In this document: positions 1 through 5,919 of the stretch, in pieces
How positions within the stretch are numbered: the stretch's first letter is position 1
How the letters are laid out: every line of letters begins with the position of its first letter
Assembly (NCBI GenBank): GCA_937870605.1
Contig: CALMZW010000285.1
Span: 1 to 10,419 of the forward strand
Origin: an uncultured Synergistaceae bacterium
Lineage (GTDB): Bacteria > Synergistota > Synergistia > Synergistales > Aminobacteriaceae
Length of the DNA stretch: 10,419 bases
Direction: 5' to 3'
Notes under the pieces: model-generated
The model's input: the letters and a program-made list of their open reading frames with translations, nothing else
Databases searched by the model: none
What the model was told of the DNA's origin: nothing
Program-made: the position numbers and the translations under genes

Positions 1-404
1 GCATCCAGGACGCTGGGCTCGGATATATCCGTCTCGGCCAGTCCGCGTTGACGCTGAGCGGCGGCGAGGCGCAACGCGTCAAGCTCGCCAGGGAGTTGGG
101 CAAGCGGTTTTCGGGGCCCACGCTGTATCTCATGGACGAACCGACGACAGGGTTATACTATACGGACATCAAAAAACTTCTCGAGATCATAAACAGGATC
201 GTCGACAACGGCAACACCGTTCTCATGATCGAGCATAATCTGGATGTTCTCATGTCGGCGGACTATCTTATCGATCTGGGGCCGGAAGGCGGCAACGGCG
301 GAGGAATGCTCATCGACGAGGGGACTCCGGATCAGCTCGTTCAATCGGGGAAAGGATATACTGCCTTGTATCTTCGGCAATATGAAAAGGATCGTACGAA
401 TTGA
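1..404 (+). CDS. uvrA: UvrA, excinuclease ABC subunit A (3' end only)
   Basis: The C-terminal 133 residues of the damage-recognition ATPase of UvrABC nucleotide excision repair; the reading frame begins at base 3 and the rest lies left of the window. Visible are the second ATPase's ABC signature (TLSGGEAQRVKLA), the Walker B region (LYLMDEPTTGL), and the switch-histidine segment with the usual UvrA tail (VLMIEHNLDVLMSADYLIDLGPEGG). The tail ends shortly after the expected GTPxxLV segment, so the C-terminus looks complete. One detail differs from the commonest form: the residue after DEPTTGL is Tyr, where E. coli UvrA has His. The stop at 402-404 lies 11 bases before the rlmB ATG, so the two are probably co-transcribed. 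The family assignment is secure; only the 5' part is missing. Confidence 0.97.
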   Translation, partial: IQDAGLGYIRLGQSALTLSGGEAQRVKLARELGKRFSGPTLYLMDEPTTGLYYTDIKKLLEIINRIVDNGNTVLMIEHNLDVLMSADYLIDLGPEGGNGGGMLIDEGTPDQLVQSGKGYTALYLRQYEKDRTN

Positions 405-415
405 GGCGAACGGAG

Positions 416-1216
416 ATGCACGCGAAAGAACGCGAACACGAGAAAGAGAGCGAGAACGAAAACACTCCGGACCTCTGCTGGGGAAGACAACCGGTCAGGG
501 ATCTTCTGGAAAAGACCCCGTCCATGGGATTGCGGATTCTTCTTTCTTCGAGACTCCCTTCGTCCCAGGCGGCCCTTTATAAGACGCTTGCAGCGACTGC
601 GGGCATTCCTGTTGACGTGATCGAACCGGCGGCTTTGGAGCGCGAATGCGGAACAACCGCGACGCAGGGCGTTGCCGCCCGGATGTCTCCGATCCCCTGC
701 CGTTCCCTTGAGTCGCTTCTTCGCGAAGAGAAGGGGAAGAGTGCGTCGCTCCTTGTGCTCACCGACCATATTCAAGACCCGCATAATCTCGGCGCGATCG
801 TACGCACCGCGGAAGCCGCCGGAGCGAGCGGCGTTCTTTTCCCGAAAAGACGATCCGCGCTTCCCGGCGGGATATCGGTAAAGACAAGCGCCGGAGCGAT
901 ACTGAGGGTTCCCATGGTCGCCGTCGGGAACGTGGCTGCGTGCGTGGGGGACCTGCAAAACGAAGGATATTGGGTGACGGTTCTCGACATGAACGGAGAA
1001 CGGTCGCTTTGGGAAACACCTCCGGCCGGACGGTGCGTCCTGGTTATCGGAGCCGAAGGGGAGGGGGTTTCCCACCTTGTCCGGCAGCGGTCCGACGAAA
1101 GCCTGCGGATCCCGATATGCGGCGGAACGGGATCTCTGAATGCCGGCGTCGCCGTGGCGCTCGGGATGTTTCACTGGGCGCGCGAATGGCGGAAAGATTT
1201 CGGAGTGGGGAGCTGA
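416..1216 (+). CDS. rlmB: RlmB-type 23S rRNA (guanosine-2'-O-)-methyltransferase, SpoU/TrmH family
   Basis: A SAM-dependent 2'-O-ribose methyltransferase of the SPOUT (trefoil-knot) superfamily; RlmB methylates G2251 of 23S rRNA in the peptidyl-transferase P-loop. From the ATG at 416 the protein has 266 residues, close to family length. An N-terminal RNA-binding domain carries CWGRQPVRDLLE (21-32) and QGVAA (84-88). All three SpoU motifs follow: DPHNLGAIVRTA (121-132), IGAEGEGVS (211-219), and IPICGGTGSLNAGVAVAL (232-249). An in-frame TTG at 401 overlaps the uvrA stop and is an alternative start; I prefer ATG 416 because GAGG at 403-406 gives normal Shine-Dalgarno spacing. Residues 3-17 are an unusual run of Glu, Lys, Arg and His. 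Other TrmH-like specificities cannot be fully excluded. proC follows after 5 bases. Confidence 0.9.
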   Translation: MHAKEREHEKESENENTPDLCWGRQPVRDLLEKTPSMGLRILLSSRLPSSQAALYKTLAATAGIPVDVIEPAALERECGTTATQGVAARMSPIPCRSLESLLREEKGKSASLLVLTDHIQDPHNLGAIVRTAEAAGASGVLFPKRRSALPGGISVKTSAGAILRVPMVAVGNVAACVGDLQNEGYWVTVLDMNGERSLWETPPAGRCVLVIGAEGEGVSHLVRQRSDESLRIPICGGTGSLNAGVAVALGMFHWAREWRKDFGVGS

Positions 1217-1221
1217 ATCGT

Positions 1222-2055
1222 ATGGACAAAATCGTTCGGAAGAAAATAGGCATCCTCGGCGCCGGAGCTTTGGGAGGCGCTGTCGCAAGAGGCCTGGGAC
1301 AACGCGGATTCAACGTGTCGGTGTTCGACACAAACCCGGAAAAGGGAGAAGCCCTCGCTCCGTTTGGCGTTCACGTCTCTCCGTCTTCGGAAGAACTATG
1401 CTGCGGGAACGATATCATCATGGCGGCAATCAAGCCGTACATATTCTTCCCCGTGCTTCGCCCGCTCGAAACGATGCTCGAAAACAAGCTCTGCGTGTCG
1501 CTTGCCGGGGGAATTTCGCTGGATTCCCTGAAGAACGCGTTCCCGAATATCCGGTGGGCTCGGGCGATGACGAATATCTGCGCCGCCGTGAATCGGGCGT
1601 TCACCGGGTATGTTTTGCCGGAGAAGGCGACGGATGAAGAATCCGGATTTCTGGCCGAAGCACTCCAGTCACTTGGTGAAGCAGTTCCGGTGCAGGAGAG
1701 GCTTTTCGACGCGATCACAGCGATTTCCGGGTCGGGGCCCGCGTTCTATTTTTCGTTTTTCGACGCGTTTCTTCTTGCCGGCGTGCGCCTGGGACTTCCC
1801 GCCGATTTGGCGCTGAAGGCGACAGCATGGACAGCGGCGGGAGCTTCGGAACTTGTACTGCAGAGCGGGAAGCATCCCGCAGCGTTGCGTGATGAAGTTT
1901 CGACTCCGGGAGGAACGACTATCGAAGGCGTCTCGGCGCTTCATGAAGGCGGCGTCCCCGCGGCGATCATCCGGTGTATTTCGAAGACGGCTGAAAAGAG
2001 CGAAAGCATGTCACAAAAGGCGGCCGAATCCTGCCGCGCTGATTTGAAGAAATGA
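1222..2055 (+). CDS. proC: Pyrroline-5-carboxylate reductase
   Basis: Catalyses the last step of proline synthesis, reducing 1-pyrroline-5-carboxylate with NAD(P)H in the cytoplasm. The 277-residue protein starts with a Rossmann dinucleotide-binding loop (GILGAGALGGAVARGL, about residues 9-24). It carries the family's C-terminal substrate-binding signatures, TAISGSGPAFYF and LRDEVSTPGGTTIEGVSALHEGG-type sequence. The frame is open far upstream inside rlmB, but ATG 1222 is the real start: the Rossmann fold begins right after it and a GGAG at 1209-1212 is well placed. The loop that usually reads MPNTPA here reads MTNICA; MTN also occurs in human PYCR1, but the loss of the TP pair is less usual. 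It follows rlmB by 5 bases and probably shares its transcript. Confidence 0.95.
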   Translation: MDKIVRKKIGILGAGALGGAVARGLGQRGFNVSVFDTNPEKGEALAPFGVHVSPSSEELCCGNDIIMAAIKPYIFFPVLRPLETMLENKLCVSLAGGISLDSLKNAFPNIRWARAMTNICAAVNRAFTGYVLPEKATDEESGFLAEALQSLGEAVPVQERLFDAITAISGSGPAFYFSFFDAFLLAGVRLGLPADLALKATAWTAAGASELVLQSGKHPAALRDEVSTPGGTTIEGVSALHEGGVPAAIIRCISKTAEKSESMSQKAAESCRADLKK

Positions 2056-2068
2056 GTCGATTCCTCCG

Positions 2069-2097
2069 TTGACAAGAGCGTGACGGGCCTGTAGAAT
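2069..2097 (+). promoter_or_regulatory. Sigma70-type promoter of tRNA-Val
   Basis: A perfect -35 box TTGACA (2069-2074) and the -10 box TAGAAT (2092-2097, five of six consensus bases) are separated by 17 bases. Transcription would start around 2103-2105, just upstream of the tRNA 5' end at 2109. This is the clearest promoter in the window. It begins 13 bases after the proC stop, so the tRNA is likely an independent unit, although readthrough from proC is possible. Confidence 0.85.
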
Positions 2098-2108
2098 CTT
2101 TATCCGTT

Positions 2109-2183
2109 GGGTGGTTAGTTCAGTGGAAGAACGCTTCCCTGACGCGGAAGAGGTCATAGGTTCGAACCCTATACCACCCACCA
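2109..2183 (+). tRNA. tRNA-Val (anticodon GAC)
   Basis: A full cloverleaf can be folded by hand. The acceptor stem is GGGTGGT (2109-2115) with ACCACCC (2173-2179). The D stem is GTTC/GAAC. The anticodon stem is CTTCC (2134-2138) with GGAAG (2146-2150), around the loop CTGACGC with anticodon GAC at 2141-2143. The variable loop has 5 bases, and the T stem ATAGG/CCTAT encloses TTCGAAC (2161-2167). The discriminator is A2180 and the CCA end is encoded (2181-2183). GAC reads the GUC and GUU valine codons. A consensus promoter precedes it and a terminator follows 13 bases later. Confidence 0.96.
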
Positions 2184-2196
2184 TTTTTTACCTATC

Positions 2197-2221
2197 AAGG
2201 CGCCTGAACGGCGCCTTTTTT
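2197..2221 (+). terminator. Intrinsic terminator after tRNA-Val
   Basis: An inverted repeat AAGGCGCC (2197-2204) / GGCGCCTT (2210-2217) closes a 5-base loop and runs into a T tract ending at 2221. The hairpin is GC-rich and well placed to end the tRNA transcript. It lies only about 10 bases before the acpS ribosome-binding site, so it also separates acpS from the promoter at 2069. Confidence 0.9.
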
Positions 2222-2243
2222 GCTATCTTCAGGAGGCGGCGGC

Positions 2244-2624
2244 GTGATTCTGGGAATAGGCACCGATTTGTGCAGCATATCTCGAATGAGCCGTGCACTG
2301 CGGTCGAATCATTTCCGCGACGCCATATTTCACGAGGATGAGATCGCATACGCATCCGCGCAGGCGCTTCCTGCGCGGCATTTCGCCTCTTCTTTCGCCG
2401 CACGGGAAGCGCTCGCCAAGGCGACCGGAATCTCCACGTTCTCGATAGTTCTGAAAGGCGCCTGGATTATCAGGACGAAAAATGGTCCGTGTTTTCGATA
2501 CACCTCCGAGATAGCGTCGTTGATTGGGAAAAAGGGCATTCAAAAGGCTTGGATCAGCCTGAGCCATGAAGATGACCTTGCGGCGGCGTTTGTGATCGTC
2601 GAAGGAGAATCCGCAAGAGCATGA
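2244..2624 (+). CDS. acpS: Holo-[acyl-carrier-protein] synthase
   Basis: Transfers the 4'-phosphopantetheine arm of CoA to a serine of apo-ACP, giving the active carrier for fatty-acid synthesis. The 126-residue length is typical. The N-terminus has the family motif GIGTDL with the metal-binding Asp at residue 8. The second signature, FAAREALAKATG, supplies the metal-binding Glu at residue 55. The C-terminus SLSHEDDLAAAFVIVE matches the family's last conserved block. The start is GTG 2244, chosen because a strong AGGAGG lies at 2231-2236, 7 bases upstream; an in-frame TTG at 2220 would begin before that site and in the terminator's T tract. Its stop overlaps the nnr start as ATGA, suggesting translational coupling. 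Confidence 0.95.
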   Translation: MILGIGTDLCSISRMSRALRSNHFRDAIFHEDEIAYASAQALPARHFASSFAAREALAKATGISTFSIVLKGAWIIRTKNGPCFRYTSEIASLIGKKGIQKAWISLSHEDDLAAAFVIVEGESARA

Positions 2625-4162
2625 ATTATTTCGATCCGGACGTTGTCAGGAAAGCCGATTCGATAGCTGCCGAGCGGTATGGAATCACCGGAACGATTCT
2701 TATGGAGAATGCGGGGCGCTCCGTCTGCGATGCGCTGCTCTCCTCTTATCCGAAATGCCGCAGCGCGTGTATTCTTTGCGGGCCCGGGAACAACGGCGGG
2801 GACGGATTTGTCGTCGCTCGCCATCTTGACCTGCATGGCGTATCCGTTCGGGTTTTTACCTCATGCTCCAAAGACTCCTTTCAGGGTGACGCATCGTATC
2901 ATCGAGACATACTCTCCCGACTCGGCATCGATATCCGCGAAAGCGCCGGACTCAGCGATCAGGATATTCAAACGGAAATGATTCAAAGCGACGTCTGCGT
3001 CGATTCGCTTCTCGGCACCGGATCTTCAGGCGCCCCGCGCGGCGAAATCGCACGGTTGATACGCCTTTCGGGCGTCGCTCGTCATATTCTGTCGGTCGAT
3101 ATCCCGAGCGGAATTGATCCACGAACGGGAGATGTATTCGATCCGTGTATCCGGGCTGAGATCACGGTTTCTTTGCTTGCGGCGAAGAGCGGGCTTGCGG
3201 TGCTGCCGGCGCGGGAGGCGGCAGGGCGGGTTGTCATTGGAAGCATCGGGATTGAAGAACGAAAAGTTCTCAGAGGTTTCCCACGTATCGTGGATGCCAC
3301 ACAGGAAATTTTCGTTTCGCGTTTTCCCGATACGGGGCCGGAATGTCACAAATACAAAAAAGGCTCTGTTCTCGTCGTATCGGGGTCCGACGAATACCCC
3401 GGCGCTCCGTTGTTGTGTGTCGGCGGGGCATTGCGTTCCGGAGCGGGAGTCGTGCGCCTTGTTTCTCCCGAAGCCTCGGCGCGGGCGTGCGTCTCACTGT
3501 ATCCCGAAGCGAGCTGCGTGAAAGCGGCCCCCGATATGGAGGCGCCTGACATCTTCCGGAATAGCTCAGCCGCTTTCCGGGCCATCGTATGCGGGCCGGG
3601 AATCGGTCGGAGCGACTGGGGGCGCAGGTGGACGCAAACCGTTTGGGAACAGCGAGGTGTTCCCGCGGTATTTGACGGCGATTCGCTCTTTTGGCTTTCG
3701 GTCGCATTCGAATCGGTTATGAGGCGACCGGATGTTCTGCTTACGCCCCACGACGGAGAAGCCGCCCGGCTTCTCGGCATATCGGTCGATGACGTTCGTC
3801 GCGATCGCCTTGGCGCCGCTCGGAGGATATCGGAGCGTTACGGCCCCGTGTTGCTGAAGGGATGGACAACGATTGTGGATGACGGAACCCGGACCGCGGT
3901 GGTCTCGCGGGGAAGTGCAGTCCTCGCCGTGGCCGGTTCGGGGGATGTCCTTTCAGGATGTGCCGGGAGCATGCTGGCTTTCGGGATGACTCCCTATGAA
4001 GCCGGTTGCGCGGCTTCATGGATCCATGGGGAGAGCGGAGCCAACTGGGCGAGAAGAAATGGCCAACTGGGGATGCTCGCCCGGGAAATCGCCGAAGGAA
4101 TCCCGGGGGTTCTTTCCGAACTGTCGACAAGGTGGGACAATCCGTGCGCCGTCGTCGGATAA
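2621..4162 (+). CDS. nnr: Bifunctional NAD(P)HX epimerase / ADP-dependent NAD(P)HX dehydratase
   Basis: Repairs hydrated NADH and NADPH (NADHX, NADPHX): the N-terminal half interconverts the R and S epimers and the C-terminal half dehydrates the S form with ADP. The 513-residue two-domain length is normal for the fused enzyme. The epimerase half (YjeF_N, about 1-225) shows GPGNNGGDGFVVARHL (54-69), VDSLLGTG (127-134) and VDIPSGIDPRTG (159-170). The dehydratase half (about 235-513) shows KKGSVLVVSGS (246-256), LTPHDGEAARLL (374-385), LLKGWTTIV (411-419) and the ribokinase-like GSGDVLSG (439-446) with the likely catalytic Asp442. The usual GGTGDVL form is AGSGDVL here. The ATG overlaps the acpS stop. 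Its Shine-Dalgarno is weak or distant, consistent with coupling to acpS. Confidence 0.95.
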   Translation: MNYFDPDVVRKADSIAAERYGITGTILMENAGRSVCDALLSSYPKCRSACILCGPGNNGGDGFVVARHLDLHGVSVRVFTSCSKDSFQGDASYHRDILSRLGIDIRESAGLSDQDIQTEMIQSDVCVDSLLGTGSSGAPRGEIARLIRLSGVARHILSVDIPSGIDPRTGDVFDPCIRAEITVSLLAAKSGLAVLPAREAAGRVVIGSIGIEERKVLRGFPRIVDATQEIFVSRFPDTGPECHKYKKGSVLVVSGSDEYPGAPLLCVGGALRSGAGVVRLVSPEASARACVSLYPEASCVKAAPDMEAPDIFRNSSAAFRAIVCGPGIGRSDWGRRWTQTVWEQRGVPAVFDGDSLFWLSVAFESVMRRPDVLLTPHDGEAARLLGISVDDVRRDRLGAARRISERYGPVLLKGWTTIVDDGTRTAVVSRGSAVLAVAGSGDVLSGCAGSMLAFGMTPYEAGCAASWIHGESGANWARRNGQLGMLAREIAEGIPGVLSELSTRWDNPCAVVG

Positions 4163-4200
4163 ACTGGGATGAGGAAGTGCAAAAGAGCGAACGAATACGA

Positions 4201-4386
4201 ATGAAGGGCTTGAGGAGCACCATCGTGGGGTGCCTCATGTCTTTTTTGCTTTTGGTCGCCGCCAGAAAGGTGAATCCGTCCTGGTCTCCGGGGACCGGAA
4301 TCCTTTCTTTTTTGCTGATAGCGATTGCGATAGTATTGGCGATAACACTTTTCTTTCGTCATTCACGCAGGAAGAAGGATACATAG
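4201..4386 (+). CDS. Small two-helix membrane protein of unknown function
   Basis: I do not recognise this 61-residue protein. It has two predicted hydrophobic helices, about residues 8-23 (IVGCLMSFLLLVAA region) and 33-53 (GILSFLLIAIAIVLAITLFF). A short loop, RKVNPSWSPGT, joins them and the C-terminal tail RHSRRKKDT is basic. Positive charges at both ends suggest a hairpin with both termini in the cytoplasm. It fills the gap between nnr (stop 4162) and tsaE (ATG 4389), with its stop 2 bases before tsaE. The start is uncertain: ATG 4201 has no clear Shine-Dalgarno, while an in-frame GTG at 4177 with GGGA at 4166-4169 would add 8 residues. Uninterrupted hydrophobic patterning and tight packing favour a real gene. 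Confidence 0.6.
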   Translation: MKGLRSTIVGCLMSFLLLVAARKVNPSWSPGTGILSFLLIAIAIVLAITLFFRHSRRKKDT

Positions 4387-4388
4387 CG

Positions 4389-4889
4389 ATGGGAACGCGT
4401 TGCATCACATGCCTTTCGGAATCGCCGGAGAGAACACGGCTTCTCGGAGAACTCCTTTCAGGGTTTGTGGAAAAGGCATTGTGCATTCTCTTGCGTGGAA
4501 ATCTGGGCGCCGGAAAGACTGTTTTCACCAGGGGGCTTGCGAAAGGCTTAGGCTTCGAGGCAGTAAGGAGTCCGTCTTTTTCATTGGTCCTGGAATACCC
4601 GACCCGGCCGCGTCTCGTTCATGTCGATCTGTACCGGATCGAGAGCGGACAGGAAGAAGATCTTGCGCTCGAAGAGTACATCGAAGACGGAAACGTGCTC
4701 GTGATCGAATGGCCCGAACGGGCGCGGTCTCTTCCCGGAACGGACAGGTGGTTTCTGGACTTTATCGATTCCGAAAACCCTACGCGGCGATTACTCAGGT
4801 GGCGTGCGGAGGGGCCGCGTTCCGACGCTGTTGAAACGCTGTTTTTAAGAAAGCTGGAGGAAGAACGATGGACGTATTCCTTGGAATAG
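4389..4889 (+). CDS. tsaE: TsaE, ATPase of tRNA t6A37 synthesis
   Basis: A small cytoplasmic P-loop ATPase that works with TsaB and TsaD to place the threonylcarbamoyl group on A37 of ANN-decoding tRNAs. The 166-residue length fits the family (formerly YjeE). The Walker A motif GNLGAGKT is at 37-44, the SPSFSLVLEY segment at 61-70 matches the family's SPTF/Y motif, HVDLYR is at 78-83, and the closing VIEWPER is at 105-111. The start is ATG 4389, with AAGGA ending 9 bases upstream; the frame is open further left inside the membrane-protein gene, but the homologous region begins here. Its 3' end overlaps tsaB by 22 bases in another frame. Adjacency of nnr and tsaE is also seen in E. coli, so this is a conserved neighbourhood. 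Confidence 0.95.
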   Translation: MGTRCITCLSESPERTRLLGELLSGFVEKALCILLRGNLGAGKTVFTRGLAKGLGFEAVRSPSFSLVLEYPTRPRLVHVDLYRIESGQEEDLALEEYIEDGNVLVIEWPERARSLPGTDRWFLDFIDSENPTRRLLRWRAEGPRSDAVETLFLRKLEEERWTYSLE

Positions 4890-5536
4890 ATTGCAGCATG
4901 CGGTGGACCAACATCGGCGTATCCGACGAGACCGGCGTTCTCGGCGAAATGAACGTTCATGCGGGGAAAGAGCAGGCCGGCATGTTGCCCCGAATGGTCG
5001 ATGACTTGCTGCGTACGCGAAAACTTCGCTTGTCCGACATAACTGTGATCGGTGTTACGGTCGGTCCGGGTTTCTTTACGGGAATCAGGATTGGCATCGC
5101 CTATAGTCTTGGCCTCTCCTTCTCCTTGGATGTACGGACAATTCCGGTCGACTCACTGGAAGTGATGGCGCAGTCTTTCGGCGTTCAGAACGAAATCGTT
5201 GCGCCGATCCTGTCTGCGTCTGGCGGCAACTTCTTCGGCGCGGTCTATCGCTGTGAAGAGGGACGGTTATCTCCAATGCATGAATCGGGTTGTTTTTCTC
5301 ATAATGAGTTTTCTTCCATTCTGGAATCGATCGGCGCGAACGTTCGTCTGCTGTATCAGGATATCCGTTTGCTTGATCATTTTTCGGAAAGAGAGCGTTC
5401 TCTGTGGAACGTTACACCGTGTTTTATTCGCGGTGGAGCAGTATCGGAGCTGGCGAGACGTTATTCGGACAGGGCGCTGTTTCCGTCCGAAATCCGGGCA
5501 CGCTATCACAGAGCTCCCGATACGGGGAAAAAGTGA
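4868..5536 (+). CDS. tsaB: TsaB, partner subunit in tRNA t6A37 synthesis
   Basis: A non-catalytic ASKHA-fold protein that forms a heterodimer with TsaD and recruits TsaE during t6A modification of tRNA. The 222-residue protein begins with FLGIDCS (4-10), corresponding to the family's IDTS strand. It then has GPGFFTGIRIGIAYSLG (66-82), matching the diagnostic GPGSFTGLRIG motif, followed by TIPVDSLEVMA (91-101). It ends with a short ARYHRAP-like tail comparable to the usual P.Y.R ending. Ser to Phe in GPGSFTG and Thr to Cys in IDTS are minor departures. ATG 4868 has an AGGAAGAA-type ribosome-binding site just upstream and lies inside tsaE. tsaD and tsaC are not in the window. The likely operon ends here, as the next gene follows a 170-base gap. 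Confidence 0.92.
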   Translation: MDVFLGIDCSMRWTNIGVSDETGVLGEMNVHAGKEQAGMLPRMVDDLLRTRKLRLSDITVIGVTVGPGFFTGIRIGIAYSLGLSFSLDVRTIPVDSLEVMAQSFGVQNEIVAPILSASGGNFFGAVYRCEEGRLSPMHESGCFSHNEFSSILESIGANVRLLYQDIRLLDHFSERERSLWNVTPCFIRGGAVSELARRYSDRALFPSEIRARYHRAPDTGKK

Positions 5537-5592
5537 ATGCGTTTTTTGGCTTGTTTTTTTACCATATTTATCCCATACAAAAATGTACTGCC

Positions 5593-5622
5593 TTGACAAA
5601 AAACACCAGAGAACACTTGAAT
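5593..5622 (+). promoter_or_regulatory. Candidate promoter of the kor operon
   Basis: The 170-base gap between tsaB and korD (5537-5706) is more AT-rich than its surroundings and starts with two T tracts (5541-5547, 5553-5560). It contains a perfect -35 box TTGACA at 5593-5598 followed, 18 bases on, by TTGAAT (5617-5622, four of six -10 bases). A second, weaker pairing uses TTGAAT as -35 with TATTCT at 5640-5645. I see no convincing terminator hairpin for tsaB in the gap. The -35 box is strong but the -10 is weak, so the start site is uncertain. Confidence 0.4.
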
Positions 5623-5706
5623 GGAAATGTAGAAGACGCTATTCTTACGATCACGGGAAAGGATGTTTTTTTCGAATTCGGCAATCGGGAAATGGAGGAA
5701 TTGTGA

Positions 5707-5919
5707 ATGACCGCGAGCCGCTTTGAGGTTATTGTAAACACAAGCTGGTGCAAGGGATGCGAATTGTGCATTGGAATTTGCCCCAAAAAGGTGCTCGTTT
5801 TGAACGAGCGCATGAAAGCAGACCCGGTTCACATTGACAAATGCATCGGGTGCCGTCAGTGTGAAAATACTTGCCCGGATATGGCGATCACAGTAAGGGA
5901 GGCGAATGAGAATGCCTGA
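5707..5919 (+). CDS. korD: Ferredoxin-like delta subunit of 2-oxoacid:ferredoxin oxidoreductase
   Basis: A 70-residue polyferredoxin that relays electrons within the KorABCD-type complex from the TPP-bearing beta subunit towards ferredoxin. Two classical 4Fe-4S motifs are complete: Cys15, 18, 21 and 25 followed by Pro (CKGCELCIGICP), and Cys46, 49, 52 and 56 followed by Pro (CIGCRQCENTCP). There is no signal peptide or extra domain. GGAGG at 5694-5698 lies 8 bases before the ATG. Its stop overlaps the korA start region, so it is the first gene of a four-gene operon. A free-standing ferredoxin is possible by sequence alone, but position directly before alpha, beta and gamma genes makes the delta-subunit call strong. 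Confidence 0.93.
   Translation: MTASRFEVIVNTSWCKGCELCIGICPKKVLVLNERMKADPVHIDKCIGCRQCENTCPDMAITVREANENA

Noticed and set aside
401..470. Purine-rich short repeats (CGAGA/GCGAA-like) at the rlmB start, as a possible repeat element
   Set aside because: The units are irregular and simply encode the charged Glu/Lys/Arg-rich N-terminus of RlmB; no exact tandem unit can be defined.
940..1221. Extension of the proC frame 94 codons upstream
   Set aside because: This part overlaps rlmB in another frame, reads Arg/Gly-rich without homology to ProC, and the Rossmann fold starts just after ATG 1222, which has its own ribosome-binding site.
341..1288. A 315-codon open frame on the minus strand opposite rlmB
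   Set aside because: It lies antisense to a well-supported gene, its product is Arg/Ser/Pro-rich with no recognisable motif, and it runs across the rlmB/proC junction. This is typical of mirror frames in GC-rich coding DNA.
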